From positions 248,001 to 312,000 of the forward strand of contig NW_027480449.1 of assembly GCF_051401765.1 (NCBI RefSeq): a stretch of 64,000 nt of DNA. The letters run 5' to 3'. The notes beneath the pieces are model-generated. The model worked only from the letters and a program-made list of their open reading frames with translations. It ran no database searches and was not told the origin of the DNA. Position 1 is the stretch's first letter; each line of letters starts with the position of its first letter. Positions 8,811 to 21,300 of the stretch are shown here, piece by piece. The translations under genes were made by a program, and so were the position numbers. Source of the DNA: Calliopsis andreniformis (Eukaryota; Arthropoda; Insecta; Hymenoptera; Andrenidae).

Positions 8811-11800
8811 CACTGACACTGCCACTGACACTGCCCCTGACCCTGCTCCTGACACTGCTCCTGGCACTGACACTGTCCTGACACTGCTCCTGACGCTGCA
8901 CCTGACTCTGACACTTGTCCTGACACTGCTCCTGAAGCTGACACAGGTCCTGACACTGCTTCTGACACTGACACTGCTCCTCACACTGCTCCTGACACTG
9001 ACACTGCAACTGAGAATGCTCCTGACACTGACGCTGCACCTGACATTGCTCTATGTCACTGCTCCTGACACTGACACTGACACTGCTCCTGTCACTGACA
9101 CTGCTCCTGACACTGACACTGCTCCAGACACTGCTCCTGACACAGGCACTGCTCCTGATACTGCCACTGACCCTGACACTGCTCCTGACACTGACACTGC
9201 TGCTGAAACTGACAATGCTCCTGACACTGCTCCTGACACTGCTCCTGACACAGGCACTGCTCCTGATACTGCCACTGACCCTGACACTGCTCCTGACACA
9301 GCTCCTGACACTGACACTGCACCTGTGAATGCTCCTGACACTGACGCTGCACCCGACACTGCTCCTGACGCTGCACCTGACTCTGCTCCTGACACAGGCA
9401 CTGCTCCTGATACTGCCACTGGCCCTGACACTGCTCCTGACACAGCTCCTGACACTGACACTGCTCCTGACACTGCTCCTGACCCTGCTCCTGACTCAGA
9501 CACTGCTCCTGACACTGCTCCTGATACTGACACTGGCACTGACACTGACCATGCTCCTGACACTGACACTGCTGGTGATCCTGACAATGCTCCTGACACA
9601 GCTCCAGTCTCTGACACTGACACTGCACCTGACACTACTCCTGAAATAGCTGCTGTCACTGACACTTCTCCTGTCACTGCTCCTGACACTGACGGTGCTG
9701 CTCATCCTGAGAATGCTCCTGATACTGGTCCTCACACTGCTGCTGACACTGGCACTGCTGCTGTTCCTGAGAATGCCCCTGAATCTGCTCCTCACACTGA
9801 CACTGCTCCTGACACTGCTCCTGACACTGACACTGCTCCTAACACTGCTCCTGACACTGACACTACCGCTGACACTGTTCCTAACATAGCAGCTGACACT
9901 GACACTGCTCCTGACACTCGCACTGTACCTGACACTGCTCCTGACACTGACACTGATCCTGCCACTGTTCCTGACACTGCTGCTCACAAAGACACTGCTC
10001 CTGACACTGACACTGCTCCTCACACTGCTCCTGACACTGCTCCTGACACTGACCCTGTTCCTGACACTACTCCTGAAACTGCTCCAGACACTGACACTGC
10101 TCCAGCCACTGACACTGCTCCTGACACTGCTCCTGTCACTGACACTGCTCCTGTCACTGACATTGCTCGCCACACTGCTCCTAACACTGACACTGCTCCT
10201 GTCACTGCTCCTGACACAGGCACTGCTGGTGATCCTGGCAATGCTCCCTACACAGCTCCTGACATTGGCACTGGTCCTGACTCTGCTCCTGACACTGACG
10301 CTGCCACTGACACTGCCCCTGACCCTGCTCCTGACACTGCTCCTGACACTGACACTGCTCCTCCCACTGTTCCTGACACTGCTGCTCACACTGACACTGC
10401 TCCTGTCACTGGCACTGCTCCTGATACAGACACTGCTGGTGATCCTGACAATGTTCCTGACACTGCTCCTGACACTGCTCCTGACACTGACACTGGCACT
10501 GACACAGCTCCAGACACTGGCACTGCTCCTGTCGCTGCTCCTGACACAGACACTGACCCCGACACTGCTCCTGTCTCTGACACTGACCCCGACACTGCTC
10601 CTGACACAGCTCCTGACACTTACACTGCTCCTGACACTGCTCCTGACACTGCTCCTGACTCTGACACTGCTCCTGACACTGCTCCTGATACTGACACTGG
10701 CACTGCTACTGACCATGCTGCTGACACTGACACTGCTGCTGATCCTGACAATGCTCCTGACACTGCTCCAGCCACTGACACTGACACTGCACCTGACACT
10801 ACTCCTGAAATAGCTGCTGTCACTGACACTTCTCCTGTCACTGCTCCTGACACTGACGGTGCTGCTGATCCTGAGAATGCTCCTGACACTGCTCCTGACA
10901 CTGACACTGCTCCTGGCACTGCTGCTGACACTGGCACTGCTGCTGTTCCTGAGAATACCCCTGAATCTGCTCCTCACACTGGCACTGCTACTGACCATGC
11001 TCCTGACACTGACACTGCCACTGACACTGCCCCTGACACTGCTCCTGACACTGCTCCTGTCACTGACACTGCTCCTGTCACTGACACTGCTCGCCACACT
11101 GCTCCTAACACTGACACTGCTCCTGTCACTGCTCCTGATACTGCCACTGACCCTGACACTGCTCCTGACACTGACACTGCTGCTGATACTGACAATGCTC
11201 CTGCCACTGCTCCTGACACAGCTCCTGACACTGACATTGCTCCTGGCACTGACAGTGCTCCTGACACTGCTCCTGAGATAGACACTGCTCCTGACACTGC
11301 TCCTGACACTGACACTGCTCCTGACACTGCTCCTGACACTGACACTGCTCCGCATACTGCTCCTGGCACTTACACTGCTGCTGACACTGATCCTAACACA
11401 GACACTGCTGCTGATACTGACAATGCTCCTGACACGGCTCCTGACACAGACACAGCTCCTGACACTGCTCCCGACACTGACACTGCTCCTGATACTGCTC
11501 CTGACACTGGTCCTGACACTGACGCTTGTCCTGACACGGCTCCTGAAACTGACACTGGTCCTGACACTGCTCCTGACACAGACACTGCTCCTCACACTGC
11601 TCCTGACTCTGACACTGCACCTGAGAAAGCTCCTGACACTGACGCTGCACCCGACACTGCTCCTGACGCTGCACCTGACACTGCTCCTGACACAGGCACT
11701 GCTCCTGATACTGCCACTGACACTGACACTGCTCCTGACACAGCTCCTGACACTGACACTTCTCCTGACACTGCTCCTGACCCTGCTCCTGACTCAGACA

Positions 11801-14800
11801 CTGCTCCTGACACTGCTCCTGATACTGACACTGGCACTGACACTGACACTGCTGGTGATCCTGACAATGCTCCTGACACAGCTCCAGTCACTGACACTGA
11901 CACTGCACCTGACACTACTCCTGAAATAGCTGCTGTCACTGACACTTCTCCTGTCACTGCTCCTGACACTGACGGTGCTGCTCATCCTGAGAATGCTCCT
12001 GATACTGGTCCTGACACTGCTGCTGACACTGGCACTGCTGCTGTTCCTGAGAATGCCCCTGAATCTGCTCCTCACACTGACACTGCTCCTGACACTGCTC
12101 CTGACACTGACACTGATCCTAACACTGCTCCTGACACTGACACTACCGCTGACACTGTTCCGAACATTGCAGCTGACACTGACACTGCTCCTGACACTGG
12201 CACTGTACCTGACACTGCTCCTGACACTGACACTGCTCCTGCCACTGTTCCTGACACTGCTGCTCACAAAGACACTGCTCCTGACACTGACACTGCTCCT
12301 CACACTGCTCCTGATACTGACACTGGCACTGCTACTGGCCATGCTCCTGACACTGACACTGCTGCTGATCCTGACAATGCTCCTGACCCTGCTCCAGTCA
12401 CTGACACTGACACTGCACCTGACACTACTCCTGAAATAGATGCTGTCACTGACACTTCTCCTGTCACTGCTCCTGACACTGACGCTGCTGCCGATCCTGA
12501 GAATGCTCCTGACACTGCTCCTGTCACTGACACAGCTCCTGAGAGTGCTCCTGACACTGGCACTGCTGCTGTTCCTGAGAATGCCCCTGAATCTGGTCCT
12601 CACACTGACTCTGCTCCTGACACTGCTCCTGGCACTGACACTGTCACTGCTCCTGACACTGACTCTGCTCCTGACACTGCTACTGACACTGACACTGCTC
12701 CTAATACTGGCACTGACACTGCTCCTCACACTGCTCCTGACACTGCTCCTGACACTGACCCTGTTCCTGACACTACTCCTGAAACTGCTCCAGACACTGA
12801 CACTGCTCCAGCCACTGACACTGCTCCTGACACTGCTCCTGACATAGACACTGCTCCTGACACTGCTCCTGACATAGACACTGCTCCTGACACTGCTCCT
12901 GACACTGACACTGCTCCTGACACTGACACTGCTCCGCATACTGCTCCTGGCACTTACACTGCTGCTGACACTATTCCTAACACAGACACTGCTGCTCATA
13001 CTGACAATGCTCCTGACACGGCTCCTGACACAGGCACAGCTCCTGACACTGCTCCCGAAACTGACACTGCTCCTGATACTGCTCCTGACACTGCTCCTGA
13101 CACTGACGCTTGTCCTGACACTGCTCCTGAAACTGACACTGGTCCTGACACTGCTCCTGACACAGACACTGCTCCTTACACTGCTCCTGACTCTGACACT
13201 GCACCTGAGAATGCTCCTGACACTGACGCTGCACCCGACACTGCTCCTGACGCTGCACCTGACACTGCTCCTGACACAGGCACTGCTCCTGATACTGCCA
13301 CTGACCCTGACACTGCTCCTGACACAGCTCCTGACACTGACACTGCTCCTGACACTGCTCCTGACCCTGCTCCTGACTCAGACACTGCTCCTGACACTGC
13401 TCCTGATACTGACACTGGCACTGACACTGACCATGCTCCTGACACTGACACTGCTGGTGATCCTGACAATGCTCCTGACACAGCTCCAGTCACTGACACT
13501 GACACTGCACCTGACACTGCTCCTGTCACTGCTCCTGACACTGACCCTGACACTGCTCCTGACACTGACTCTGCTCCTGACACTGACACTGCCACTGACA
13601 CTGCCCCTGACCCTGCTCCTGACACTGCTCCTGGCACTGACACTGCCCCTGACACTGCTCCTGACGCTGCACCTGACACTGACACTGCTCGTCACACTGC
13701 TCCTGACACTGACACTGCTCGTCACACTGCTCCTGACACTGACACTGGTCCTCACACTGCTCCTGACACCGACACTTGTCCTGACACTGCTCCTGAATCT
13801 GACACTGGTCCTGACACTGCTCCTGACACTGACAGTGCTCCTCACACTGCTCCTGACACTGACACTGACACACCTCCTGGCACAGCTCCTGACACTGACA
13901 CAGGTCCTGTCACTGACACTTCTCCTCACACTGCTCCTGACACTGACACTGCTCCTCACACTGCTCCTGACACTGACACTGCACCTGAGAATGCTCCTGA
14001 CACTGACGCTGCACCTGACACTGCTCCTGTCACTGCTCCTGACACTGACACTGACACTGGTCCTGTCACTGACACTGCTCCTCACACTGCTCCTGACACC
14101 GACACTTGTCCTGACACTGCTCCTGAATCTGACACTGGTCCTGACACTGCTCCTGACACTGATACTGCTCCTCACACTGCTCCTGACACTGACACTGCAC
14201 CTGAGAATGCTCCTGACACTGACGCTGCACCTGACACTGCTCCTGTCACTGCTCCTGACACTGACACTGCTACTGACACTGACACTGCTCCAGACACTGG
14301 TCCTGACACTGCTCCTGACGCTGACACTGCTCCTGACACTGCTCCTGACACTGACACTGCTGCTGATCCTGACAATGCTCCTGACGCTGCTCCTGACACA
14401 GATCCTGACACTGACACTGCTCCTGGCACTGACAGTGCTTCTGACACTGCTCCTGACATAGACACTGCTCCAGACACTGCTCCTGATACTGACACTGCTC
14501 CTGACACTGCTCCTGACACTGACACTGCTCCTCACACTGCTCCTGGCACTGACACTGCTGCTGACACTGCTCCTAACACAGACACTGCTGCTGATACTGT
14601 CAATGCTCCTGACACGGCTCCTGACACAGACACTGCTCCTGACACTGCTCCCGACACTGACACTGCTCCTGATACTGCTCCTGACACTGGTCCTGACACT
14701 GACGCTTCTCCTGACACTGCTCCTGAAACTGACACAGGTCCTGACACTGCTCCTGACAGAGACACTGCCCCTCACACTGCTCCTGACTCTGACACTGCAC

Positions 14801-15351
14801 CTGAGAATGATCCTGACACTGACGCTGCACCCGGCACTGCTCCTGACGCTGCACCTGACACTGCTCCTGACACAGGCACTGCTCCTGATACTGCCACTGA
14901 CACTGCTCCTGACCCTGCTCCTGACACTGCTCCTGACACTGACACTGCTCCTGACACTGCTCCTGACACTGACAGTGCTCCTGGCACTGCTCCTGACACT
15001 GACACTGGTCCTGTCACTGACACTGCTCGTCACACTGCTCCTGACACTGACACTGCTCCTCACACTGCTCCTGACACTGACACTGCTCCTCACACTGCTC
15101 CTGACACTGACACTGCTCCTGACACTGCTGCTGACACTGACACTGCTCCTGACACTGACACTGCTCCGCATACTGCTCCTGGCACTGACACTGCTGCTGA
15201 CACTGCTCCTAACACAGACACTGCTGCTGATACTGACAATGCTCCTGACACTGCTCCTGACACAGCTCCTGACACTGACACTGCTCCTCCCACAGTTCCT
15301 GACACTGCTGCTCACACTGACACTGCTCCTGTCACTGGCCACTGCTCCTGA
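7324..15351 (+). CDS. Candidate Asp/Thr/Ala/Pro repeat ORF, segment 2, with Leu-rich N-terminal part in the shifted phase
   Basis: This is an ATG-to-TGA open frame of 2,675 codons. Residues 1-245 lie in the Leu/Thr phase. At 8059 the extra C switches the reading to the APDT phase, which continues to a V-T-G-H-C-S ending at 15351. Residues 518-577 (8875-9054) revert to a Leu-rich stretch inside the compensated frameshift cassette. The ATG is not convincing as a start, because it is simply the CAATGCTCC word of the repeat in the neighbouring phase and no ribosome-binding or promoter signal can exist in this lattice. The meaningful part, if any, is 8059-15351 (2,430 residues). It overlaps segment 1 by only 14 bases, so the two would be one product if the extra C at 8059-8061 were absent or bypassed. 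Confidence 0.3.
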   Translation: MLLTRLLTQTLLLTLLPTLTLLLILLLTLVLTLTLLLTLLLKLTQVLTLLLTETLPLTLLLTLTLHLRMILTLTLHPALLLTLHLTLLLTQALLLILPLTLLLTLLLTLLLTLTLLLTLLLTLTVLLALLLTLTLVLSLTLLVTLLLTLTLLLTLLLTLTLLLTLLLTLTLLLTLLLTLTLLLTLTLLRILLLALTLLLTLLLTQTLLLILTMLLTLLLTQLLTLTLLLPQFLTLLLTLTLLLSLATAPDTDTAGDPDNVPDTAPDTAPDTDTGTDTAPDTGTAPVAAPDTDTDPDTAPVSDTDPDTAPDTAPDTDTAPDTAPDTAPDSDTAPDTAPDTDTGTATDHAADTDTAADPDNAPDTAPATDTDTAPDTTPEIAAVTDTSPVTAPDTDGAADPENAPHTTPDTDTAPGTAAGTGTAADPENTPESAPHTGTATDHAPDTDTATDTAPDPAPDTAPGTDTAPDTAPDAAPDSDTCPDTAPEADTGPDTAPDTDTATDTAPDPAPDTAPGTDTVLTLLLTLHLTLTLVLTLLLKLTQVLTLLLTLTLLLTLLLTLTLQLRMLLTLTLHLTLLYVTAPDTDTDTAPVTDTAPDTDTAPDTAPDTGTAPDTATDPDTAPDTDTAAETDNAPDTAPDTAPDTGTAPDTATDPDTAPDTAPDTDTAPVNAPDTDAAPDTAPDAAPDSAPDTGTAPDTATGPDTAPDTAPDTDTAPDTAPDPAPDSDTAPDTAPDTDTGTDTDHAPDTDTAGDPDNAPDTAPVSDTDTAPDTTPEIAAVTDTSPVTAPDTDGAAHPENAPDTGPHTAADTGTAAVPENAPESAPHTDTAPDTAPDTDTAPNTAPDTDTTADTVPNIAADTDTAPDTRTVPDTAPDTDTDPATVPDTAAHKDTAPDTDTAPHTAPDTAPDTDPVPDTTPETAPDTDTAPATDTAPDTAPVTDTAPVTDIARHTAPNTDTAPVTAPDTGTAGDPGNAPYTAPDIGTGPDSAPDTDAATDTAPDPAPDTAPDTDTAPPTVPDTAAHTDTAPVTGTAPDTDTAGDPDNVPDTAPDTAPDTDTGTDTAPDTGTAPVAAPDTDTDPDTAPVSDTDPDTAPDTAPDTYTAPDTAPDTAPDSDTAPDTAPDTDTGTATDHAADTDTAADPDNAPDTAPATDTDTAPDTTPEIAAVTDTSPVTAPDTDGAADPENAPDTAPDTDTAPGTAADTGTAAVPENTPESAPHTGTATDHAPDTDTATDTAPDTAPDTAPVTDTAPVTDTARHTAPNTDTAPVTAPDTATDPDTAPDTDTAADTDNAPATAPDTAPDTDIAPGTDSAPDTAPEIDTAPDTAPDTDTAPDTAPDTDTAPHTAPGTYTAADTDPNTDTAADTDNAPDTAPDTDTAPDTAPDTDTAPDTAPDTGPDTDACPDTAPETDTGPDTAPDTDTAPHTAPDSDTAPEKAPDTDAAPDTAPDAAPDTAPDTGTAPDTATDTDTAPDTAPDTDTSPDTAPDPAPDSDTAPDTAPDTDTGTDTDTAGDPDNAPDTAPVTDTDTAPDTTPEIAAVTDTSPVTAPDTDGAAHPENAPDTGPDTAADTGTAAVPENAPESAPHTDTAPDTAPDTDTDPNTAPDTDTTADTVPNIAADTDTAPDTGTVPDTAPDTDTAPATVPDTAAHKDTAPDTDTAPHTAPDTDTGTATGHAPDTDTAADPDNAPDPAPVTDTDTAPDTTPEIDAVTDTSPVTAPDTDAAADPENAPDTAPVTDTAPESAPDTGTAAVPENAPESGPHTDSAPDTAPGTDTVTAPDTDSAPDTATDTDTAPNTGTDTAPHTAPDTAPDTDPVPDTTPETAPDTDTAPATDTAPDTAPDIDTAPDTAPDIDTAPDTAPDTDTAPDTDTAPHTAPGTYTAADTIPNTDTAAHTDNAPDTAPDTGTAPDTAPETDTAPDTAPDTAPDTDACPDTAPETDTGPDTAPDTDTAPYTAPDSDTAPENAPDTDAAPDTAPDAAPDTAPDTGTAPDTATDPDTAPDTAPDTDTAPDTAPDPAPDSDTAPDTAPDTDTGTDTDHAPDTDTAGDPDNAPDTAPVTDTDTAPDTAPVTAPDTDPDTAPDTDSAPDTDTATDTAPDPAPDTAPGTDTAPDTAPDAAPDTDTARHTAPDTDTARHTAPDTDTGPHTAPDTDTCPDTAPESDTGPDTAPDTDSAPHTAPDTDTDTPPGTAPDTDTGPVTDTSPHTAPDTDTAPHTAPDTDTAPENAPDTDAAPDTAPVTAPDTDTDTGPVTDTAPHTAPDTDTCPDTAPESDTGPDTAPDTDTAPHTAPDTDTAPENAPDTDAAPDTAPVTAPDTDTATDTDTAPDTGPDTAPDADTAPDTAPDTDTAADPDNAPDAAPDTDPDTDTAPGTDSASDTAPDIDTAPDTAPDTDTAPDTAPDTDTAPHTAPGTDTAADTAPNTDTAADTVNAPDTAPDTDTAPDTAPDTDTAPDTAPDTGPDTDASPDTAPETDTGPDTAPDRDTAPHTAPDSDTAPENDPDTDAAPGTAPDAAPDTAPDTGTAPDTATDTAPDPAPDTAPDTDTAPDTAPDTDSAPGTAPDTDTGPVTDTARHTAPDTDTAPHTAPDTDTAPHTAPDTDTAPDTAADTDTAPDTDTAPHTAPGTDTAADTAPNTDTAADTDNAPDTAPDTAPDTDTAPPTVPDTAAHTDTAPVTGHCS
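8875..9054 (+). other. Compensated frameshift cassette, copy 1 (60 Leu-rich residues)
   Basis: The left edge is ACTGTCCTG (one C fewer than ACTGCTCCTG). The right edge is GCTCTATGTCACT (one base more than GCTCCTGTCACT). Between them the APDT-phase frame reads V-L-T-L-L-L-T-L through to L-L-Y with no stop, then returns to APDT. The left flank reads A-P-G-T-D-T. Confidence 0.9.
9620..14990. repeat. 5.4-kb block repeated at offset 6,481 bp (partner about 16101-21470)
   Basis: Modules at 9695, 10163, 10859, 11423, 11975, 13007 and 14603 recur at 16176, 16644, 17340, 17904, 18456, 19488 and 21084. Differences are isolated substitutions, for example GAATACCCC against GAACACCCC near 10954/17435 and CTCCTGACAC against CTCGTGACAC near 13389/19870. 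Confidence 0.85.
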
Positions 15352-18300
15352 TACAGACACTGCTGGTGATCCTGACAATGTTCCTGACACTGCTCCTGAC
15401 ACTGCTCCTGACACTGACACTGGCACTGACACAGCTCCAGACACTGGCACTGCTCCTGTCGCTGCTCCTGACACAGACACTGACCCCGACACTGCTCCTG
15501 TCTCTGACACTGATCCCGACACTGCTCCTGACACAGCTCCTGACACTGACACTGCTCCTGACACTGCTCCTGACACTGCTCCTGACTCTGACACTGCTCC
15601 TGACACTGCTCCTGATACTGACACTGGCACTGCTACTGACCATGCTGCTGACACTGACACTGCTGCCGATCCTGACAATGCTCCTGACACTGCTCCAGCC
15701 ACTGACACTGACACTGCACCTGACACTACTCCTGAAATAGCTGCTGTCACTGACACTTCTCCTGTCACTGCTCCTGACACTGACGGTGCTGCTGATCCTG
15801 AGAATGCTCCTCACACTACTCCTGACACTGACACTGCTCCTGGCACTGCTGCTGGCACTGGCACTGCTGCTGATCCTGAGAATACCCCTGAATCTGCTCC
15901 TCACACTGGCACTGCTACTGACCATGCTCCTGACACTGACACTGCCACTGACACTGCCCCTGACCCTGCTCCTGACACTGCTCCTGGCACTGACACTGCT
16001 CCTGACACTGCTCCTGACGCTGCACCTGACTCTGACACTTGTCCTGACACTGCTCCTGAAGCTGACACTGGTCCTGACACTGCTCCTGACACTGACACTG
16101 ACACTGCACCTGACACTACTCCTGAAATAGCTGCTGTCACTGACACTTCTCCTGTCACTGCTCCTGACACTGACGGTGCTGCTCATCCTGAGAATGCTCC
16201 TGATACTGGTCCTCACACTGCTGCTGACACTGGCACTGCTGCTGTTCCTGAGAATGCCCCTGAATCTGCTCCTCACACTGACACTGCTCCTGACACTGCT
16301 CCTGACACTGACACTGCTCCTAACACTGCTCCTGACACTGACACTACCGCTGACACTGTTCCTAACATAGCAGCTGACACTGACACTGCTCCTGACACTC
16401 GCACTGTACCTGACACTGCTCCTGACACTGACACTGATCCTGCCACTGTTCCTGACACTGCTGCTCACAAAGACACTGCTCCTGACACTGACACTGCTCC
16501 TCACACTGCTCCTGACACTGCTCCTGACACTGACCCTGTTCCTGACACTACTCCTGAAACTGCTCCAGACACTGACACTGCTCCAGCCACTGACACTGCT
16601 CCTGACACTGCTCCTGTCACTGACACTGCTCCTGTCACTGACATTGCTCGCCACACTGCTCCTAACACTGACACTGCTCCTGTCACTGCTCCTGACACAG
16701 GCACTGCTGGTGATCCTGGCAATGCTCCCTACACAGCTCCTGACATTGGCACTGGTCCTGACTCTGCTCCTGACACTGACGCTGCCACTGACACTGCCCC
16801 TGACCCTGCTCCTGACACTGCTCCTGACACTGACACTGCTCCTCCCACTGTTCCTGACACTGCTGCTCACACTGACACTGCTCCTGTCACTGGCACTGCT
16901 CCTGATACAGACACTGCTGGTGATCCTGACAATGTTCCTGACACTGCTCCTGACACTGCTCCTGACACTGACACTGGCACTGACACAGCTCCAGACACTG
17001 GCACTGCTCCTGTCGCTGCTCCTGACACAGACACTGACCCCGACACTGCTCCTGTCTCTGACACTGACCCCGACACTGCTCCTGACACAGCTCCTGACAC
17101 TTACACTGCTCCTGACACTGCTCCTGACACTGCTCCTGACTCTGACACTGCTCCTGACACTGCTCCTGATACTGACACTGGCACTGCTACTGACCATGCT
17201 GCTGACACTGACACTGCTGCTGATCCTGACAATGCTCCTGACTCTGCTCCAGCCACTGACACTGACACTGCACCTGACACTACTCCTGAAATAGCTGCTG
17301 TCACTGACACTTCTCCTGTCACTGCTCCTGACACTGACGGTGCTGCTGATCCTGAGAATGCTCCTGACACTGCTCCTGACACTGACACTGCTCCTGGCAC
17401 TGCTGCTGACACTGGCACTGCTGCTGTTCCTGAGAACACCCCTGAATCTGCTCCTCACACTGGCACTGCTACTGACCATGCTCCTGACACTGACACTGCC
17501 ACTGACACTGCCCCTGACACTGCTCCTGACACTGCTCCTGTCACTGACACTGCTCCTGTCACTGACACTGCTCGCCACACTGCTCCTAACACTGACACTG
17601 CTCCTGTCACTGCTCCTGATACTGCCACTGACCCTGACACTGCTCCTGACACTGACACTGCTGCTGATACTGACAATGCTCCTGCCACTGCTCCTGACAC
17701 AGCTCCTGACACTGACATTGCTCCTGGCACTGACAGTGCTCCTGACACTGCTCCTGAGATAGACACTGCTCCTGACACTGCTCCTGACACTGACACTGCT
17801 CCTGACACTGCTCCTGACACTGACACTGCTCCGCATACTGCTCCTGGCACTTACACTGCTGCTGACACTGATCCTAACACAGACACTGCTGCTGATACTG
17901 ACAATGCTCCTGACACGGCTCCTGACACAGACACAGCTCCTGACACTGCTCCCGACACTGACACTGCTCCTGATACTGCTCCTGACACTGGTCCTGACAC
18001 TGACGCTTGTCCTGACACGGCTCCTGAAACTGACACTGGTCCTGACACTGCTCCTGACACAGACACTGCTCCTCACACTGCTCCTGACTCTGACACTGCA
18101 CCTGAGAAAGCTCCTGACACTGACGCTGCACCCGACACTGCTCCTGACGCTGCACCTGACACTGCTCCTGACACAGGCACTGCTCCTGATACTGCCACTG
18201 ACACTGACACTGCTCCTGACACAGCTCCTGACACTGACACTTCTCCTGACACTGCTCCTGACCCTGCTCCTGACTCAGACACTGCTCCTGACACTGCTCC

Positions 18301-21300
18301 TGATACTGACACTGGCACTGACACTGACACTGCTGGTGATCCTGACAATGCTCCTGACACAGCTCCAGTCACTGACACTGACACTGCACCTGACACTACT
18401 CCTGAAATAGCTGCTGTCACTGACACTTCTCCTGTCACTGCTCCTTACACTGACGGTGCTGCTCATCCTGAGAATGCTCCTGATACTGGTCCTGACACTG
18501 CTGCTGACACTGGCACTGCTGCTGTTCCTGAGAATGCCCCTGAATCTGCTCCTCACACTGACACTGCTCCTGACACTGCTCCTGACACTGACACTGATCC
18601 TAACACTGCTCCTGACACTGACACTACCGCTGACACTGTTCCGAACATTGCAGCTGACACTGACACTGCTCCTGACACTGGCACTGTACCTGACACTGCT
18701 CCTGACACTGACACTGCTCCTGCCACTGTTCCTGACACTGCTGCTCACAAAGACACTGCTCCTGACACTGACACTGCTCCTCACACTGCTCCTGATACTG
18801 ACACTGGCACTGCTACTGGCCATGCTCCTGACACTGACACTGCTGCTGATCCTGACAATGCTCCTGACCCTGCTCCAGTCACTGACACTGACACTGCACC
18901 TGACACTACTCCTGAAATAGATGCTGTCACTGACACTTCTCCTGTCACTGCTCCTGACACTGACGCTGCTGCCGATCCTGAGAATGCTCCTGACACTGCT
19001 CCTGTCACTGACACAGCTCCTGAGAGTGCTCCTGACACTGGCACTGCTGCTGTTCCTGAGAATGCCCCTGAATCTGGTCCTCACACTGACTCTGCTCCTG
19101 ACACTGCTCCTGGCACTGACACTGTCACTGCTCCTGACACTGACTCTGCTCCTGACACTGCTACTGACACTGACACTGCTCCTAATACTGGCACTGACAC
19201 TGCTCCTCACACTGCTCCTGACACTGCTCCTGACACTGACCCTGTTCCTGACACTACTCCTGAAACTGCTCCAGACACTGACACTGCTCCAGCCACTGAC
19301 ACTGCTCCTGACACTGCTCCTGACATAGACACTGCTCCTGACACTGCTCCTGACATAGACACTGCTCCTGACACTGCTCCTGACACTGACACTGCTCCTG
19401 ACACTGACACTGCTCCGCATACTGCTCCTGGCACTTACACTGCTGCTGACACTATTCCTAACACAGACACTGCTGCTCATACTGACAATGCTCCTGACAC
19501 GGCTCCTGACACAGGCACAGCTCCTGACACTGCTCCCGAAACTGACACTGCTCCTGATACTGCTCCTGACACTGCTCCTGACACTGACGCTTGTCCTGAC
19601 ACTGCTCCTGAAACTGACACTGGTCCTGACACTGCTCCTGACACAGACACTGCTCCTTACACTGCTCCTGACTCTGACACTGCACCTGAGAATGCTCCTG
19701 ACACTGACGCTGCACCCGACACTGCTCCTGACGCTGCACCTGACACTGCTCCTGACACAGGCACTGCTCCTGATACTGCCACTGACCCTGACACTGCTCC
19801 TGACACAGCTCCTGACACTGACACTGCTCCTGACACTGCTCCTGACCCTGCTCCTGACTCAGACACTGCTCGTGACACTGCTCCTGATACTGACACTGGC
19901 ACTGACACTGACCATGCTCCTGACACTGACACTGCTGGTGATCCTGACAATGCTCCTGACACAGCTCCAGTCACTGACACTGACACTGCACCTGACACTG
20001 CTCCTGTCACTGCTCCTGACACTGACCCTGACACTGCTCCTGACACTGACTCTGCTCCTGACACTGACACTGCCACTGACACTGCCCCTGACCCTGCTCC
20101 TGACACTGCTCCTGGCACTGACACTGCCCCTGACACTGCTCCTGACGCTGCACCTGACACTGACACTGCTCGTCACACTGCTGCTGACACTGACACTGCT
20201 CGTCACACTGCTCCTGACACTGACACTGGTCCTCACACTGCTCCTGACACCGACACTTGTCCTGACACTGCTCCTGAATCTGACACTGGTCCTGACACTG
20301 CTCCTGACACTGACAGTGCTCCTCACATTGCTCCTGACACTGACACTGACACACCTCCTGGCACAGCTCCTGACACTGACACAGGTCCTGTCACTGACAC
20401 TGCTCCTCACACTGCTCCTGACACTGACACTGCTCCTCACACTGCTCCTGACACTGACACTGCACCTGAGAATGCTCCTGACACTGACGCTGCACCTGAC
20501 ACTGCTCCTGTCAGTGCTCCTGACACTGACACTGACACTGGTCCTGTCACTGACACTGCTCCTCACACTGCTCCTGACACCGACACTTGTCCTGACACTG
20601 CTCCTGAATCTGACACTGGTCCTGACACTGCTCCTGACACTGATACTGCTCCTCACACTGCTCCTGACACTGACACTGCACCTGAGAATGCTCCTGACAC
20701 TGACGCTGCACCTGACACTGCTCCTGTCACTGCTCCTGACACTGACACTGCTACTGACACTGACAGTGCTCCAGACACTGGTCCTGACACTGCTCCTGAC
20801 GCTGACACTGCTCCTGACACTGCTCCTGACACTGACACTGCTGCTGATCCTGACAATGCTCCTGACGCTGCTCCTGACACAGATCCTGACACTGACACTG
20901 CTCCTGGCACTGACAGTGCTTCTGACACTGCTCCTGACATAGACACTGCTCCAGACACTGCTCCTGATACTGACACTGCTCCTGACACTGCTCCTGACAC
21001 TGACACTGCTCCTCACACTGCTCCTGGCACTGACACTGCTGCTGACACTGCTCCTAACACAGACACTGCTGCTGATACTGTCAATGCTCCTGACACGGCT
21101 CCTGACACAGACACTGCTCCTGACACTGCTCCCGACACTGACACTGCTCCTGATACTGCTCCTGACACTGGTCCTGACACTGACGCTTGTCCTGACACTG
21201 CTCCTGAAACTGACACAGGTCCTGACACTGCTCCTGACAGAGACACTGCCCCTCACACTGCTCCTGACTCTGACACTGCACCTGAGAATGCTCCTGACAC

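Noticed and set aside
8053..9039. Gln-Cys-Glu repeat reading on the minus strand as a cornified-envelope or keratin-associated type protein
   Set aside because: CAG-TGT-CAG-GAG is just the reverse complement of the repeat in one phase. The frames are short and interrupted and no family-specific ends are visible.
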